DNA from: Pontibacillus litoralis JSM 072002
GTDB lineage: Bacteria; Bacillota; Bacilli; Bacillales; BH030062
DNA: 64,000 nt
Direction: 5' to 3'
Assembly (NCBI RefSeq): GCF_000775615.1
Contig: NZ_AVPG01000003.1
Coordinates: 118,272 to 182,271 of the forward strand
Made by a program: the position numbers and the translations under genes. The notes under the pieces were generated by a model. It was not told the DNA's origin, searched no databases, and saw nothing but the letters and a program-made list of their open reading frames with translations. Shown one piece after another: positions 37,549-47,351 of the stretch; the first letter of the stretch is position 1, and each line of letters opens with the position of its first letter.

Positions 37549-39801
37549 TTACGCTTTCGTGATTGGGGCGAATTTCGCTAGAACACGCTTAATCCCCACC
37601 GGGGCAGGAAATGCAATATCTAACTCCATCGAATCTCCATCGCCTTGAGCTTTGACAACCGTTCCTTCTCCCCATTTTTTATGAATCGCTTTATCGCCTG
37701 TTTTCCAAGCAACGTTATCAGCACCTGTTCCCGCTTTGCTTCTCATTGTCGTCGCTTTGCGTTTTGGTTGAGCTTGACTAGATGAAGTAGCATTGAAGCC
37801 GTTTGGAAGCGGATCATTGAAGCCACCGCGCCCTCTAGGGGAAAAGGAGCTAGGTTCCGCGCGCCCTTCTATTAAATCTTCTGGAATCTCACCGATAAAA
37901 CGACTAACAGGGTTCATATTCGTTCTACCAAATAGTGTGCGCATTTTTGCATTAGTTAAAAATAGTTGTTGCTCCGCTCTCGTAATTCCTACATAAGCAA
38001 GCCGACGCTCTTCCTCCATCTCTTCCTCTTCCATAATTGAACGGCTATGCGGGAAAACGTTCTCCTCCATTCCAATTAAGAAAACTGCCGGAAACTCTAG
38101 TCCTTTCGCAGAGTGAAGCGTCATTAACGTCACTTTATCATCTGCGAATGGGTCGTCATCTACTTGATCAATATCAGCGATTAGAGCTAAATCAGTTAGA
38201 AAGGCAATCAGCGTTTTATCTTCACTCGTTTCTTCAAAATTCTTTGTAACAGATAGAAACTCATTTATATTCTCTAACCTACTTTGTGCTTCGAGCGTTT
38301 TCTCTTTCTTTAGCATATCTTCATATTCTGTTTGCTTAAGCACTTCTTCTACTAAATCCGTCGCAGATAAATACTCCTGTTGTTGCGTCCAATTCTTTAT
38401 CATCTGTCCGAATTCTTTTAGTGCGTTGGTCGCCTTTTTGCTTAAACCGACGAATTCTATTTCCTTGACCGCATCGTAGAACGATATATCATGCGTAGCG
38501 GCATACATTTGCAAATTCTCCATAGAGGTTTTTCCAACGCCACGCTTAGGCACATTCACTACTCGTGTGAAGCTAATATCATCATGCGGGTTCGCAATTA
38601 AACGCAAATAGGCCAGCAAGTCTTTGATTTCCTTACGATCGTAGAATTTCGTACCGCCAATAATTTGATACGGAACATTCGCTTTGACGAACGTTTCCTC
38701 AATTGTACGGGACTGGGCATTCGTACGGTATAAAATAGCAATATCCTTATAGTTAAGCTCACGACTGCGTACAATCTCTTCAATTTTATTCGTCACATAC
38801 AGCGCTTCATGACGTTCTGTCGGAGCTTCATAGTATTGTATCTTCTTGCCGTCATCATTGTCTGTCCAAAGATTTTTCGGTTTACGGCCTGCATTATTTT
38901 GAATGACTTCATTAGCAGCTTTCAATATGCTTTTCGTTGAGCGATAGTTTTGCTCTAGCATAATGACTGTGGCATTCGGATAATCTTTCTCAAACGATAA
39001 GATGTTCTGAATATCTGCCCCACGCCAGCGATAAATCGATTGGTCAGAGTCACCGACGACGCACAAATTCTGAAAACGATTCGCCATTAATTTCACGAGT
39101 TGATATTGAGCATGGTTCGTATCTTGGTACTCATCAACATGAATGTATTGAAATCGTCGTTGGTAATATTCCAGCACTTCTGGAAGACGGTTAAATAACG
39201 TCAATGTTTGCATAATTAAATCATCAAAATCGAGGGATTGATTTTTTCGCAGCTTTTTCTCGTAAGCTGAGTAAACATTCGCCACTTGCTTCTCATAATG
39301 ATTTCCTGCTGTTTTCCCGAAATCGGCTGCTGTTTGTAATTCATTCTTCGCATTGCTAATAGACCCAAGCATAGCACGAGGGTCGTATTGCTTCGGATCA
39401 AGATTTAAATCTTTCAAAATTTGCTTCATCACAGACAATTGATCGGACGTATCTAAAATAGAAAAGTTTCGATCAATTCCTATTCGGTCAATATCACGAC
39501 GTAGTATGCGTACACACATGGAGTGGAATGTAGATATCCACATATCATTCGCTTCAGGACCAACGATAGACGCCACACGATCCCTCATTTCACGTGCCGC
39601 TTTATTCGTAAATGTAATCGCTAGAACGTTTCGTGGCGCTACGTCCTTCTCTCCTAATAAATAAGCAATTCGGTGCGTTAAGACACGGGTTTTCCCACTA
39701 CCTGCACCTGCCATAATTAATAATGGGCCATCGGTTTTCTGGACGGCCTCTTTCTGTTCTTTGTTTAAACCTTTTAATAAATCGTTTGTTAACGGGCTCA
39801 A
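37549..39801 (-). CDS. pcrA: ATP-dependent DNA helicase PcrA
   Basis: This 750-residue 3'-5' helicase is essential in Bacillus for repair, recombination control and plasmid replication. It shows Walker A (AGAGSGKT, residues 31-38), [42 protein letters not shown] and YVGITRAEQ, and the C-terminal Tudor-like RNA-polymerase-binding part ([20 protein letters not shown]). The TTG at 39801 is chosen since AAGGAAGG lies 8 nt upstream; a GTG at 39810 is too close to it. Confidence 0.96.
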   Translation of the reverse strand: MSPLTNDLLKGLNKEQKEAVQKTDGPLLIMAGAGSGKTRVLTHRIAYLLGEKDVAPRNVLAITFTNKAAREMRDRVASIVGPEANDMWISTFHSMCVRILRRDIDRIGIDRNFSILDTSDQLSVMKQILKDLNLDPKQYDPRAMLGSISNAKNELQTAADFGKTAGNHYEKQVANVYSAYEKKLRKNQSLDFDDLIMQTLTLFNRLPEVLEYYQRRFQYIHVDEYQDTNHAQYQLVKLMANRFQNLCVVGDSDQSIYRWRGADIQNILSFEKDYPNATVIMLEQNYRSTKSILKAANEVIQNNAGRKPKNLWTDNDDGKKIQYYEAPTERHEALYVTNKIEEIVRSRELNYKDIAILYRTNAQSRTIEETFVKANVPYQIIGGTKFYDRKEIKDLLAYLRLIANPHDDISFTRVVNVPKRGVGKTSMENLQMYAATHDISFYDAVKEIEFVGLSKKATNALKEFGQMIKNWTQQQEYLSATDLVEEVLKQTEYEDMLKKEKTLEAQSRLENINEFLSVTKNFEETSEDKTLIAFLTDLALIADIDQVDDDPFADDKVTLMTLHSAKGLEFPAVFLIGMEENVFPHSRSIMEEEEMEEERRLAYVGITRAEQQLFLTNAKMRTLFGRTNMNPVSRFIGEIPEDLIEGRAEPSSFSPRGRGGFNDPLPNGFNATSSSQAQPKRKATTMRSKAGTGADNVAWKTGDKAIHKKWGEGTVVKAQGDGDSMELDIAFPAPVGIKRVLAKFAPITKA

Positions 39802-39816
39802 AGGAGACACCTTCCT

Positions 39817-40506
39817 TTATTCTCGTTCTTTTACTGCTCGTACTGTTTTTAAGGCAGCTTTTTTATTCTCATAAATGACATTACCGACTACGACAACATC
39901 TGCATACTGTTTCATTTCTCTCGCTTGCTCTTCAGAAGCAATACCTCCACCGTAGAAAAGCAGCGTATGCTTCAGCACATGCGACACTTGCTCGACAATT
40001 TTTGCATCACCATACATCCCACTATACTCCACATAGAAAATAGGTAGCTTAAACATGTGCTCCGCCATTTCCGCATAAGCAATAATTTCTTCCTCATTAG
40101 GCATGTCACAATTCGTTCGCTGATACGCTTTTGATTCTGGGTTTAATATGCAGTACCCTTCTAACATCATTTCGTCCCAATCTATCATCGCACCATATTG
40201 CTGTACCGCCTTATGATGCATGCCCATAGTCCACTCTTTATCCGCACTATTAAGCACAGTTGGAACAAAGTAATAATCGTAACCCGGTGTAACGGATTCC
40301 ATATTCGATATTTCTAATATAACAGGAACCGTGAACCTGCGAATGCGCGCAAGTAAAGATAATACTTGATCCAGTGTCACACCATCCGTTCCACCGACCA
40401 TAATGGCGTCGGTACCTGATTCACATATATCCTCTAAATCTTTATCATTAATTTCTTTATTGGGATCAAGCTTAAACACATGCTCCCACTGATTTATATC
40501 ATACAT
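39817..40506 (-). CDS. pcrB: Heptaprenylglyceryl phosphate synthase PcrB
   Basis: This 229-residue TIM-barrel enzyme joins glycerol-1-phosphate to heptaprenyl diphosphate. It has EDICESGTDAIMVGGTDGVT, YYFVPTVLNSAD, FYVEYSGMYGDAKIV and FYGGGIASEEQAREM, with the phosphate-binding glycine loops in place. The ATG at 40506 follows GGAGG. It is the first gene of the operon with pcrA and ligA. Confidence 0.95.
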   Translation of the reverse strand: MYDINQWEHVFKLDPNKEINDKDLEDICESGTDAIMVGGTDGVTLDQVLSLLARIRRFTVPVILEISNMESVTPGYDYYFVPTVLNSADKEWTMGMHHKAVQQYGAMIDWDEMMLEGYCILNPESKAYQRTNCDMPNEEEIIAYAEMAEHMFKLPIFYVEYSGMYGDAKIVEQVSHVLKHTLLFYGGGIASEEQAREMKQYADVVVVGNVIYENKKAALKTVRAVKERE

Positions 40507-40603
40507 GCAGTAATCCTCCGTTTTACATTTTCCATCAATTTATTATATCAAAAATTCATCCATAACATGAGAGAGAAGGGTATTTTGTTTTTTTAGACTA
40601 GAC

Positions 40604-40632
40604 TTGTGAACCTTTATCCGCTATGCTACTAT
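40604..40632 (+). promoter_or_regulatory. Promoter of glyS
   Basis: TTGTGA (40604-40609) and TACTAT (40627-40632) are separated by 17 bp and stand just ahead of the T-box leader. Confidence 0.6.
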
Positions 40633-40649
40633 TAGATAACAAACAACAT

Positions 40650-40856
40650 ATTTAACCATATGATGACGGAACAATAGTACTTATCACCCTCTTCCTTTAA
40701 GCGATTCAGGGATAGTGAGAGCCTGAAGAATGGGATAAGGAAACGGCACTCTAGAATATGGACACATAAAGTGGATGCAACCGTTATGCATCAAGCAGGG
40801 TGGAACCGCGGGTAAACCTCTCGTCCCTGGGATTAGTCCCAGGCGCGTGAGGTTTT
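40650..40856 (+). promoter_or_regulatory. T-box riboswitch (glycine) with terminator
   Basis: The leader contains the invariant T-box AGGGTGGAACCGCG at 40797-40810, followed by a terminator hairpin (ACCTC, CCTGGG, CCCAGG, GAGGT, then seven T; 40816-40857). Stem I with a GATAAGGAAACGGCAC element lies at 40733-40748, and GGC at 40745-40747 is a plausible glycine specifier. Uncharged tRNA-Gly would stabilise the antiterminator and switch on the downstream synthetase. The specifier assignment is from position and product, not from a computed fold. Confidence 0.92.
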
Positions 40857-40896
40857 TTTGATGCATCCATTTACTACTATTAAGGAGGAAAAACGT

Positions 40897-42279
40897 ATGT
40901 CAACTACAATGGAACAATTAGTATCACATTCAAAGCACCGTGGCTTTATTTTTCAAGGATCTGAAATTTACGGTGGTCTTGCTAACACTTGGGACTACGG
41001 TCCATTAGGTATTGAATTAAAGAATAACTTAAAGCGCGCTTGGTGGCAAAAGTTCATTCAAGAAAACCCAATGAACGTTGGTCTAGATGCAGCTATTCTA
41101 ATGAATCCAAAAACATGGGAAGCTTCCGGGCACCTTGGCAACTTCAACGACCCAATGATGGATTGTAAAGAATGTAAATCACGCCATCGTGCAGATAAAT
41201 TAATCGAAAACAAATTAGAAGCAGAAGGCAACGAAATGATTGTCGATGGACTTCCATTCGAAAAAATGGAGGAATTAATCCAAGAACATAACATCGTTTG
41301 TCCTAACTGTGGAGAGCAGAATTTCACTAACATTCGTCAGTTTAACCTCATGTTCAAAACACATCAAGGTGTAACAGAAGGATCAACCGATGAAATTTTT
41401 CTACGTCCTGAAACAGCACAAGGTATTTTCGTAAACTTCAAAAATGTTCAACGCTCTATGCGCAAGAAGCTTCCGTTCGGTATTGGTCAAATCGGTAAAA
41501 GCTTCCGAAATGAAATTACACCTGGTAACTTCATCTTCCGCACACGTGAATTCGAACAAATGGAAATGGAATTCTTCTGTAAACCAGGCGAAGAACTAGA
41601 ATGGCATCAATATTGGAAGGATTTCTGCAAAAATTGGTTAACAAATCTAGGCGTGGCAGAAGAGAGTATCCGCCTACGTGAGCACGATGAAGACGAACTA
41701 TCACACTATAGTAATGCGACAACAGACATCGAGTATAAATTCCCAATGGGTTGGGGCGAACTGTGGGGAATCGCATCACGTACAGATTACGATTTAACGC
41801 AGCACGCGAACCATTCAGGTGAGGATTTCCAATACATCGACCAAGAAAGTAATACACGCTACATCCCATACGTCATTGAACCATCACTTGGTGTTGATCG
41901 TTTAGCACTAGCATTCATTGCCAATGCATTTCAAGAAGAAGAACTAGAAGACGGCTCAAGCCGCACTGTTATGAAGTTCCACCCAGCCGTGGCACCTTAC
42001 AAAGCAGCTATCTTTCCACTTTCGAAAAAATTAGGCGGGGAAGCACAAGAAGTATTTGCTGAGCTAAGCAAAAAATTCATGGTCGATTACGACGACGCTG
42101 GATCTATCGGTAAACGTTATCGCCGTCACGACGAAATCGGAACACCTTTCTGCATCACATACGACTTCGACTCTAAAGAAGACGGTCAAGTAACCGTGCG
42201 TGACCGCGATACAATGGAACAAACACGTATGCCAATCTCAGAACTAAAAACATTCCTAGAAGAAAAAATGGCATACTAA
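40897..42279 (+). CDS. glyS: Glycyl-tRNA synthetase (alpha2 type)
   Basis: This 460-residue class II synthetase is the single-chain dimeric form, not the GlyQ/GlyS heterotetramer. It begins with [20 protein letters not shown], has two CxxC-type pairs ([18 protein letters not shown]), motif 2 [19 protein letters not shown] and motif 3 [12 protein letters not shown], plus a C-terminal anticodon-binding domain. The ATG at 40897 has AAGGAGG upstream; an ATG at 40858 lies inside the terminator T run and is rejected. Expression is controlled by the T-box. Confidence 0.96.
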   Translation: MSTTMEQLVSHSKHRGFIFQGSEIYGGLANTWDYGPLGIELKNNLKRAWWQKFIQENPMNVGLDAAILMNPKTWEASGHLGNFNDPMMDCKECKSRHRADKLIENKLEAEGNEMIVDGLPFEKMEELIQEHNIVCPNCGEQNFTNIRQFNLMFKTHQGVTEGSTDEIFLRPETAQGIFVNFKNVQRSMRKKLPFGIGQIGKSFRNEITPGNFIFRTREFEQMEMEFFCKPGEELEWHQYWKDFCKNWLTNLGVAEESIRLREHDEDELSHYSNATTDIEYKFPMGWGELWGIASRTDYDLTQHANHSGEDFQYIDQESNTRYIPYVIEPSLGVDRLALAFIANAFQEEELEDGSSRTVMKFHPAVAPYKAAIFPLSKKLGGEAQEVFAELSKKFMVDYDDAGSIGKRYRRHDEIGTPFCITYDFDSKEDGQVTVRDRDTMEQTRMPISELKTFLEEKMAY

Positions 42280-42288
42280 ATTATAGGA

Positions 42289-42326
42289 ACACCCGATTTC
42301 GCACGCAGCGTAATCGGGTGTTTTTA
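42289..42326 (+). terminator. Terminator of glyS
   Basis: Perfect 10-bp arms ACACCCGATT and AATCGGGTGT, followed by TTTTA. Confidence 0.88.
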
Positions 42327-42429
42327 TTGAGATGAAGGTTGCACTCCCATTTCGTAGGTTCCACGCATAAACTCTGGAATTCCGAGCATCAATCTCAGAA
42401 TCTGAGCACAGATTTCAATCCCGCCACTC

Positions 42430-42475
42430 ACAAAAAAGCACGAAATCCACAATATGGGATTAAGTGCTTTTTTGT
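42430..42475 (-). terminator. Terminator of yerB-yerC
   Basis: AAAAAAGCAC and GTGCTTTTTT enclose AATCC/GGGATT pairing; the A and T runs allow termination from both sides, chiefly after the leftward yerC stop. Confidence 0.8.
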
Positions 42476-42771
42476 TATTCATTGCCTGAGATTCGTCCGA
42501 GTGCCATTGCGTATGCGTCGTTGCCGTAGTTTAAGCAACGTTTGACGCGGGATATAGTTGCTGTTGATGCACCTGTGCTTTCTTCAATTTTATGGTATGT
42601 GTGTCCTTTCTGTAGCATTCGAGCCACTTCTAGGCGTTGGGAAAGGGATTGGATTTCATTCATTGTCGCTAAATCGTCAAAGAATTGATAGCATTCCTCT
42701 ATATCTTCTAGTGATAAAATAGCTTGAAATAATTGATCAAGCTCTTTTCCTCGTAATTTATTTATTTGCAT
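42475..42771 (-). CDS. yerC: YerC, TrpR-like DNA-binding protein
   Basis: This 98-residue protein belongs to the TrpR-superfamily YerC/YecD group: LFQAILSLEDIEECYQFFDD, then the helix-turn-helix LSQRLEVARMLQKGHTYHKI and STGASTATISRVKRCL. It is a probable transcription factor of unknown target. The ATG at 42771 follows GGAGAG by 8 nt. It follows yerB by 19 nt. Confidence 0.92.
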   Translation of the reverse strand: MQINKLRGKELDQLFQAILSLEDIEECYQFFDDLATMNEIQSLSQRLEVARMLQKGHTYHKIEESTGASTATISRVKRCLNYGNDAYAMALGRISGNE

Positions 42772-42790
42772 GTCTTTAACTCTCCTTTGC

Positions 42791-43822
42791 TTATTGTGCG
42801 CTAATGGTAACAGATTGTTGTATGCCTGGTTGTTCAGGCACAACATTCACCCAAGTTTTTCCCGGCACAAATCTTAGTTGCTCTCCATCTTTATACGGAA
42901 TAATGTGACCATTATCGTTTTGCCATTGTACTTGTTCCATTTGCCCATGTTGAATCAAATAGCCATTTCCCCCTACCTGTAAATCGATAGATCTTCGGCC
43001 TTGTTCATCGATGACGTGATGGGCGGCTTCAACGATAAATACGTTCTGAACAGTGACCGGCTCGTCTGTATGATAGTCTACTGTTTGTTCTCCATCATTG
43101 TAGCGAGTATAGTGGTGCTTCGCTTCATCATACTGATACTCCACTACTTCAGACTCCGCGTATGCTATTTCTACGTGAGAGGCACTTTCTCCATTTAGTT
43201 GGTTCACTTGTTCATCGTCTAAAAACGGTAGTGCTCTATGTTCAAATATTACTTGTAAGTCGTTTGCTTGGGCAGTATCGTAAACACCATGAAACTGTAA
43301 ATACGAGTTATGAGGTGCTTCGCGAAAGTTCTCTCTCTTAAAGAGCGTGCCATTGTTATCGTACTCTTTCCCATTTAAATAGTCGATACCAAGCTGCTCG
43401 ATTTCTTGTTGTATTGGTTTAGCTGCTCCATGATAAACGTAAAGAGCATTGAATCCTTGAGCTAACGTATAGTAATATTCCCGCGCCGAACGGACAGGAC
43501 CGATAACATTTGGCAGTTCACTTTGAAATAATGCAAGAAATCGAGTAATATTTCCTTCAGCCAGTATTTCATAAACTACGTCTGCATCTGTGAGACCAGT
43601 TTGCGGTCGAGCTTTCGAATGATTATTAACCATTACAGCTACAATTCGATTGTCTACTGGTTCATTTGATACTTCTCCTGTTAAAGGGTACGTATAAGTT
43701 TTCTGTTCAGATTCTACGGATGGCTCTTTCTCCTCCTTTGCTTCCTGCGCTTTCTCTTGATTAGAGCAAGCGGCGAGGAACATTAATGTAAACAAAAGAA
43801 ATAAACCTACACGTTTCTGCAT
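42791..43822 (-). CDS. yerB: YerB, DUF3048 lipoprotein
   Basis: This 343-residue lipoprotein has a signal peptide with lipobox LAAC (Cys19 from the ATG at 43822), a charged linker, and DUF3048 domains (NRIVAVMVNNHSKARPQTGL, VVYEILAEGNITRFLALFQS, VIGPVRSAREYY). Function unknown, extracellular side of the membrane. An ATG at 43846 exists without a ribosome site. It lies between yerA and yerC as in B. subtilis. Confidence 0.9.
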   Translation of the reverse strand: MQKRVGLFLLFTLMFLAACSNQEKAQEAKEEKEPSVESEQKTYTYPLTGEVSNEPVDNRIVAVMVNNHSKARPQTGLTDADVVYEILAEGNITRFLALFQSELPNVIGPVRSAREYYYTLAQGFNALYVYHGAAKPIQQEIEQLGIDYLNGKEYDNNGTLFKRENFREAPHNSYLQFHGVYDTAQANDLQVIFEHRALPFLDDEQVNQLNGESASHVEIAYAESEVVEYQYDEAKHHYTRYNDGEQTVDYHTDEPVTVQNVFIVEAAHHVIDEQGRRSIDLQVGGNGYLIQHGQMEQVQWQNDNGHIIPYKDGEQLRFVPGKTWVNVVPEQPGIQQSVTISAQ

Positions 43823-43866
43823 CCTGAATACACACCTTTTCTTCATGCTTTTAACACATTTACATT

Positions 43867-45606
43867 TTACCGCATTATTGCAGGAAAGAGTACATCTTTC
43901 TTCTTTACATCAATAATTCCTTTCGGTGTAATGCGAATAAATGGTAAGTGAGTAGACGATAGGAACAACAACGTGTACACTGGATCATCGAAGGTAAATC
44001 CGTGCGCCTTCACGATTTCGTTATACTCCTTTACTTTCGCAATTAGGAACTCCATTGGTATATCCGTCATCATGCCAGCAACTGAGAGTGGCAATTCGAA
44101 TACAATTTTCCCTTCATTAGCCAAGACAAGACCGCCACCTATTTCTTTCATCCGTTTAAAGGCTAACTTCATATCTTGCTTACGCTTGCCGATGAGCAAG
44201 ATATCCATCGTGTTTGAGTAGGAACTAACAAGGCCACCTAACGTTTTTGTAAACCCTTTCAAGATGGAGGTTACTTTCCATTGACCATCGCGATCGACTA
44301 GCATTAAGAAAGCCTCATTGCCGGCGCATATATCATTTGTGCCTACATCTATGTTCACTTGATAAGGCTTTAAGATGACGTCATTGACCATTTCCAGTCC
44401 TACAGGTGTAGAAAATTGCCAATCATCATCGGTTAACTCCCAATCGAGATGTAACGGTCCCATCTCGTAAGAAGACCAATCAACCTGCCTAAAGATGCTC
44501 TCTACAATGCCGTTACGCTTCACCCATTTCCCCTTTGCCAATACAGAAATTGGGGTAGGATTGTCCTTCTCCGACAAGAAGTTAATATGAGCAACTCGGC
44601 CAGGTCCAATGCTTCCAAGCCGATGTTCCATTCCGTAATGCCTAGCTACATTGTAAGAAGCCATGCAAAATGCTTCCATCGCGGGGATACCATTATCTAT
44701 ACATATTTCAATACAACGGTTTATCATTCCATGCTCATAAAAAGCTGGTGTCGAGCCGTCTGTGGTCAGCATGATACGTTCATAATGATGAATATTTAAC
44801 CTGTTCATATCTTGAATAAGCTGAGGTAAATCAGGACGAATGGAAGAATAGCGCAATGTAACGGAATACCCCATTTTCAACCTGTTCCACACTTCTTCTC
44901 CTCTCATTGCTTCATGATCTCCATCGGTCCCGAGCAACTTCATCTTCATTAACGTTCGCTCTGAAGCTCCTGGAAAATGCCCTTCCACCGGCTTTCGGGA
45001 GCGCTTCGTTTTCTGCATCCAGTGTAGCACATGATCATCATCTTGTAACACACTCGGCCAGCAAGTCAGCTCTCCACCTTGAACAACCGCGTCATGTTCA
45101 ATCCATTCTTGAACTTTACGATCGTCTAACAATTGGTCTTCATCTTGTAACATGGACTGCGAGTCAAAACGGCTCCACCACAATAAGGAAACAGGTAACT
45201 CATTAAGCTCCTCCATTAAAGAAAACGCTTTCTTATTGTGTAATAAAAAAAGCAACACTAAGTTGTCATTAATCGTTGTAGTTGTTCCAGATTGAGATGC
45301 ATATTGCGCTAATGTGTGGGGATTATATAACTGAAATGGATGGGCATGTGGCTCTATGTAACCTGGCACTAAATATTGGTCAGAGCAATCCACATATTCA
45401 ATCGTTTCCTTATATTTAGGGAGTTCATCTCCAACGTAAACAATACGGTCACCATAAATCCAAATATGACCTGTCATCCATTTTCTTAAAAATACGTTTA
45501 AATACGTCGCATTCGTTAACACAATAGTTGGCGTTCGATGACCGTCTAATACTGCAACATGTTCACGTAGCTGTCGATTACGCCAGCGATAACGGTGTTC
45601 GTTCAT
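43867..45606 (-). CDS. yerA: YerA, adenine deaminase-like amidohydrolase
   Basis: This 579-residue protein is an adenine deaminase relative: an N-terminal composite domain, the metal site GYIEPHAHPFQLYN, GHFPGASERTLMKMKLLGTD, MLTTDGSTPAFYEHGMINR and a C-terminal GGGLVLANEGKI segment. AdeC enzymes turn adenine into hypoxanthine for salvage; YerA proteins are often listed as probable since activity is less well shown. The ATG at 45606 has GGGGG 8 nt ahead. It diverges from the DUF2892 gene. Confidence 0.88.
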   Translation of the reverse strand: MNEHRYRWRNRQLREHVAVLDGHRTPTIVLTNATYLNVFLRKWMTGHIWIYGDRIVYVGDELPKYKETIEYVDCSDQYLVPGYIEPHAHPFQLYNPHTLAQYASQSGTTTTINDNLVLLFLLHNKKAFSLMEELNELPVSLLWWSRFDSQSMLQDEDQLLDDRKVQEWIEHDAVVQGGELTCWPSVLQDDDHVLHWMQKTKRSRKPVEGHFPGASERTLMKMKLLGTDGDHEAMRGEEVWNRLKMGYSVTLRYSSIRPDLPQLIQDMNRLNIHHYERIMLTTDGSTPAFYEHGMINRCIEICIDNGIPAMEAFCMASYNVARHYGMEHRLGSIGPGRVAHINFLSEKDNPTPISVLAKGKWVKRNGIVESIFRQVDWSSYEMGPLHLDWELTDDDWQFSTPVGLEMVNDVILKPYQVNIDVGTNDICAGNEAFLMLVDRDGQWKVTSILKGFTKTLGGLVSSYSNTMDILLIGKRKQDMKLAFKRMKEIGGGLVLANEGKIVFELPLSVAGMMTDIPMEFLIAKVKEYNEIVKAHGFTFDDPVYTLLFLSSTHLPFIRITPKGIIDVKKKDVLFPAIMR

Positions 45607-45682
45607 CATTTCAGCCCCCATAAACTTTTTTTCTATTTTAACACAACCATTATGTAGTTAACATTGAAAGGATTGTGAAAAA

Positions 45683-45919
45683 ATGGTGCGATCAAACATC
45701 GGAACATTAAATGCTTTCATCCGCATTACAATCGGATTTACGTTGTTAAGTTATACAACTGCTAAGATGGTGCGAAAACCTTGGAAGGAAAATTATGTAT
45801 GGTGGATAATGATTGCTGCAATGAAGGTGGCAGAAGGAATTGTTCGTTATTGTCCAATTGTAGCCTTAATGGAAGCCATCAACAAAAATAATGACGAAAC
45901 AACCATTAATCCTTCATAA
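45683..45919 (+). CDS. DUF2892 / YgaP-like membrane protein
   Basis: This 78-residue protein has the family start SNIGTLNAFIRITIGFTLLS and two membrane helices (about residues 10-25 and 38-60), as in the membrane part of YgaP-type proteins but without a rhodanese domain. The ATG follows AAAGGA. Function unknown. Confidence 0.8.
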   Translation: MVRSNIGTLNAFIRITIGFTLLSYTTAKMVRKPWKENYVWWIMIAAMKVAEGIVRYCPIVALMEAINKNNDETTINPS

Positions 45920-45932
45920 AATGAAACAAAGC

Positions 45933-45954
45933 GCCCGGAATAAATCATCCGGGC
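45933..45954. terminator. Bidirectional hairpin between the DUF2892 gene and purD
   Basis: GCCCGGA and TCCGGGC form a GC-rich stem. Leftward it is followed by GCTTTGTTTCATTTT, so it can end the pur operon; rightward it follows the DUF2892 gene. Confidence 0.75.
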
Positions 45955-45980
45955 ACCTTTCACCAAAGGAGGGTATTACA

Positions 45981-46085
45981 TTGAATATTATGGAATATTT
46001 GTCCGATATGACGTTTGTAATTGCAACTGTTATTGGAACCATTGTTGCGATTCTTTATATTTATATTAAGAAGAAGAAGACTTAA
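45981..46085 (+). CDS. EYxxD-motif small membrane protein
   Basis: A TTG at 45981, 7 nt after an excellent AAAGGAGGG, encodes 34 residues: MNIMEYLSDM, a membrane helix (FVIATVIGTIVAILYIYI) and a lysine tail. The EYLSD motif before a single helix matches the EYxxD small membrane proteins of Bacillaceae. Its last 20 nt overlap the end of purD on the other strand. Function unknown. Confidence 0.75.
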   Translation: MNIMEYLSDMTFVIATVIGTIVAILYIYIKKKKT

Positions 46086-47334
46086 TGCCTTTCGAAGCAA
46101 TATCACTTCGATAAAAATAGCCACCCTCTGTATTTGCTTCTCCATACACTTCATATACATTTGTCACAGCTTGCTGTAGTGTTTGGGCAGTAGAACCAAC
46201 TAATAACACTCGTCCTCCGTCAGCGACAATTTGTCCATTCAGCTCTTTCACCCCAGCATAGTTCATAAACACATCGTTTCCATCAATAGAAAAAGTAGGA
46301 ACTAGATGACCTTTTTCATAAATACCAGGATAGCCACTAGATGCCAGTACAACACCTGCACAAAAATGATTTTGCCACTTAAGTTGTGGATCAACCCCTT
46401 GCAGTACATCTTCTAGCACTTGAACGAAGTCATTGCATAATAACGGCAATACGACTTGTGTTTCTGGGTCTCCAAAACGGGCGTTAAATTCAATCACTTT
46501 TGGTCCATTATTCGTTTGAATGCAGCCAGCGTACAATATTCCTGTAAAACTTCGCCCTTCCTGCACAAGCGCCTGAGCTGTAGGAACGACAATAGATGTC
46601 ACTGCTTCTTCGATATCCGCTTTTGTTAAAGAAGGAACTGGAGCATAAGCCCCCATCCCGCCTGTATTAGGCCCTTGATCACCATCGAACGCTCGCTTAT
46701 GATCCTGAGCGGGAATCATTGGATATACGTTCTCACCTTGAACGAAAGCCATTAATGAAAATTCCTCTCCTTCAAGGAATTGTTCAATAACGACACGGTG
46801 TCCGGCTTCTCCAAATTGATTATCCGCCATCATGCGGTGAATCGCATCGAACGCTTCCTCTGTTGTGGAGGCTACTGTAACCCCTTTTCCAGCTGCAAGT
46901 CCATCTGCTTTCACTACAATAGGTGCACCTTTCGCACGAACAACTGCTATTGCTTCATCCAACGTTGTGCACGTGTGGTAACTTGCTGTGGGAATGTGAT
47001 ATTGTTCCATCAATTGTTTAGCATATGCTTTACTTCCTTCAATCAATGCCGCTTCCTTTGTAGGTCCGAATACCGTTAACCCCGCTGCTTGAAAGGCATT
47101 GACAAGACCTTGTAAAAGAGGAACCTCTGGACCAACAATCGTCATATCTATTTGTTTTTCTTTCGCAAAGGATACGAGTTCCTCTTGCTCGGTAACAGCT
47201 ATTGGAACACACGTTGCTTCTTCCATCCCTCGATTCCCAGGTGCACAATAAATCGTTTCTACACGACTACTTTTTTGAACTGCTTGTACGATGCTATGCT
47301 CTCGGCCGCCTTGTCCAATGACGAGAATGTTCAT
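46066..47334 (-). CDS. purD: Phosphoribosylamine-glycine ligase (GAR synthetase)
   Basis: This 422-residue ATP-grasp enzyme carries out the second step of purine synthesis. It has the N-terminal ILVIGQGGREHSIVQAVQKS, the ATP-grasp IVVKADGLAAGKGVTVA and GPNTGGMGAYAPVP, and IEFNARFGDPETQVVLPLL. The ATG at 47334 with GGAG 7 nt ahead is preferred to 47352. It is the last gene of the operon and converges on a small membrane-protein gene. Confidence 0.96.
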   Translation of the reverse strand: MNILVIGQGGREHSIVQAVQKSSRVETIYCAPGNRGMEEATCVPIAVTEQEELVSFAKEKQIDMTIVGPEVPLLQGLVNAFQAAGLTVFGPTKEAALIEGSKAYAKQLMEQYHIPTASYHTCTTLDEAIAVVRAKGAPIVVKADGLAAGKGVTVASTTEEAFDAIHRMMADNQFGEAGHRVVIEQFLEGEEFSLMAFVQGENVYPMIPAQDHKRAFDGDQGPNTGGMGAYAPVPSLTKADIEEAVTSIVVPTAQALVQEGRSFTGILYAGCIQTNNGPKVIEFNARFGDPETQVVLPLLCNDFVQVLEDVLQGVDPQLKWQNHFCAGVVLASSGYPGIYEKGHLVPTFSIDGNDVFMNYAGVKELNGQIVADGGRVLLVGSTAQTLQQAVTNVYEVYGEANTEGGYFYRSDIASKGIKSSSS

Positions 47335-47351
47335 CCAATCGCTCCTTCCCA

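Noticed and set aside
37549..39801. PcrA and the helicase at 11207 as duplicates of one gene
   Set aside because: They differ throughout outside the helicase motifs and in their C-terminal domains; they are distinct family members.
40858..40896. Upstream ATG for glyS at 40858
   Set aside because: It lies immediately at the T-box terminator T run and has no ribosome site; the ATG at 40897 follows AAGGAGG.
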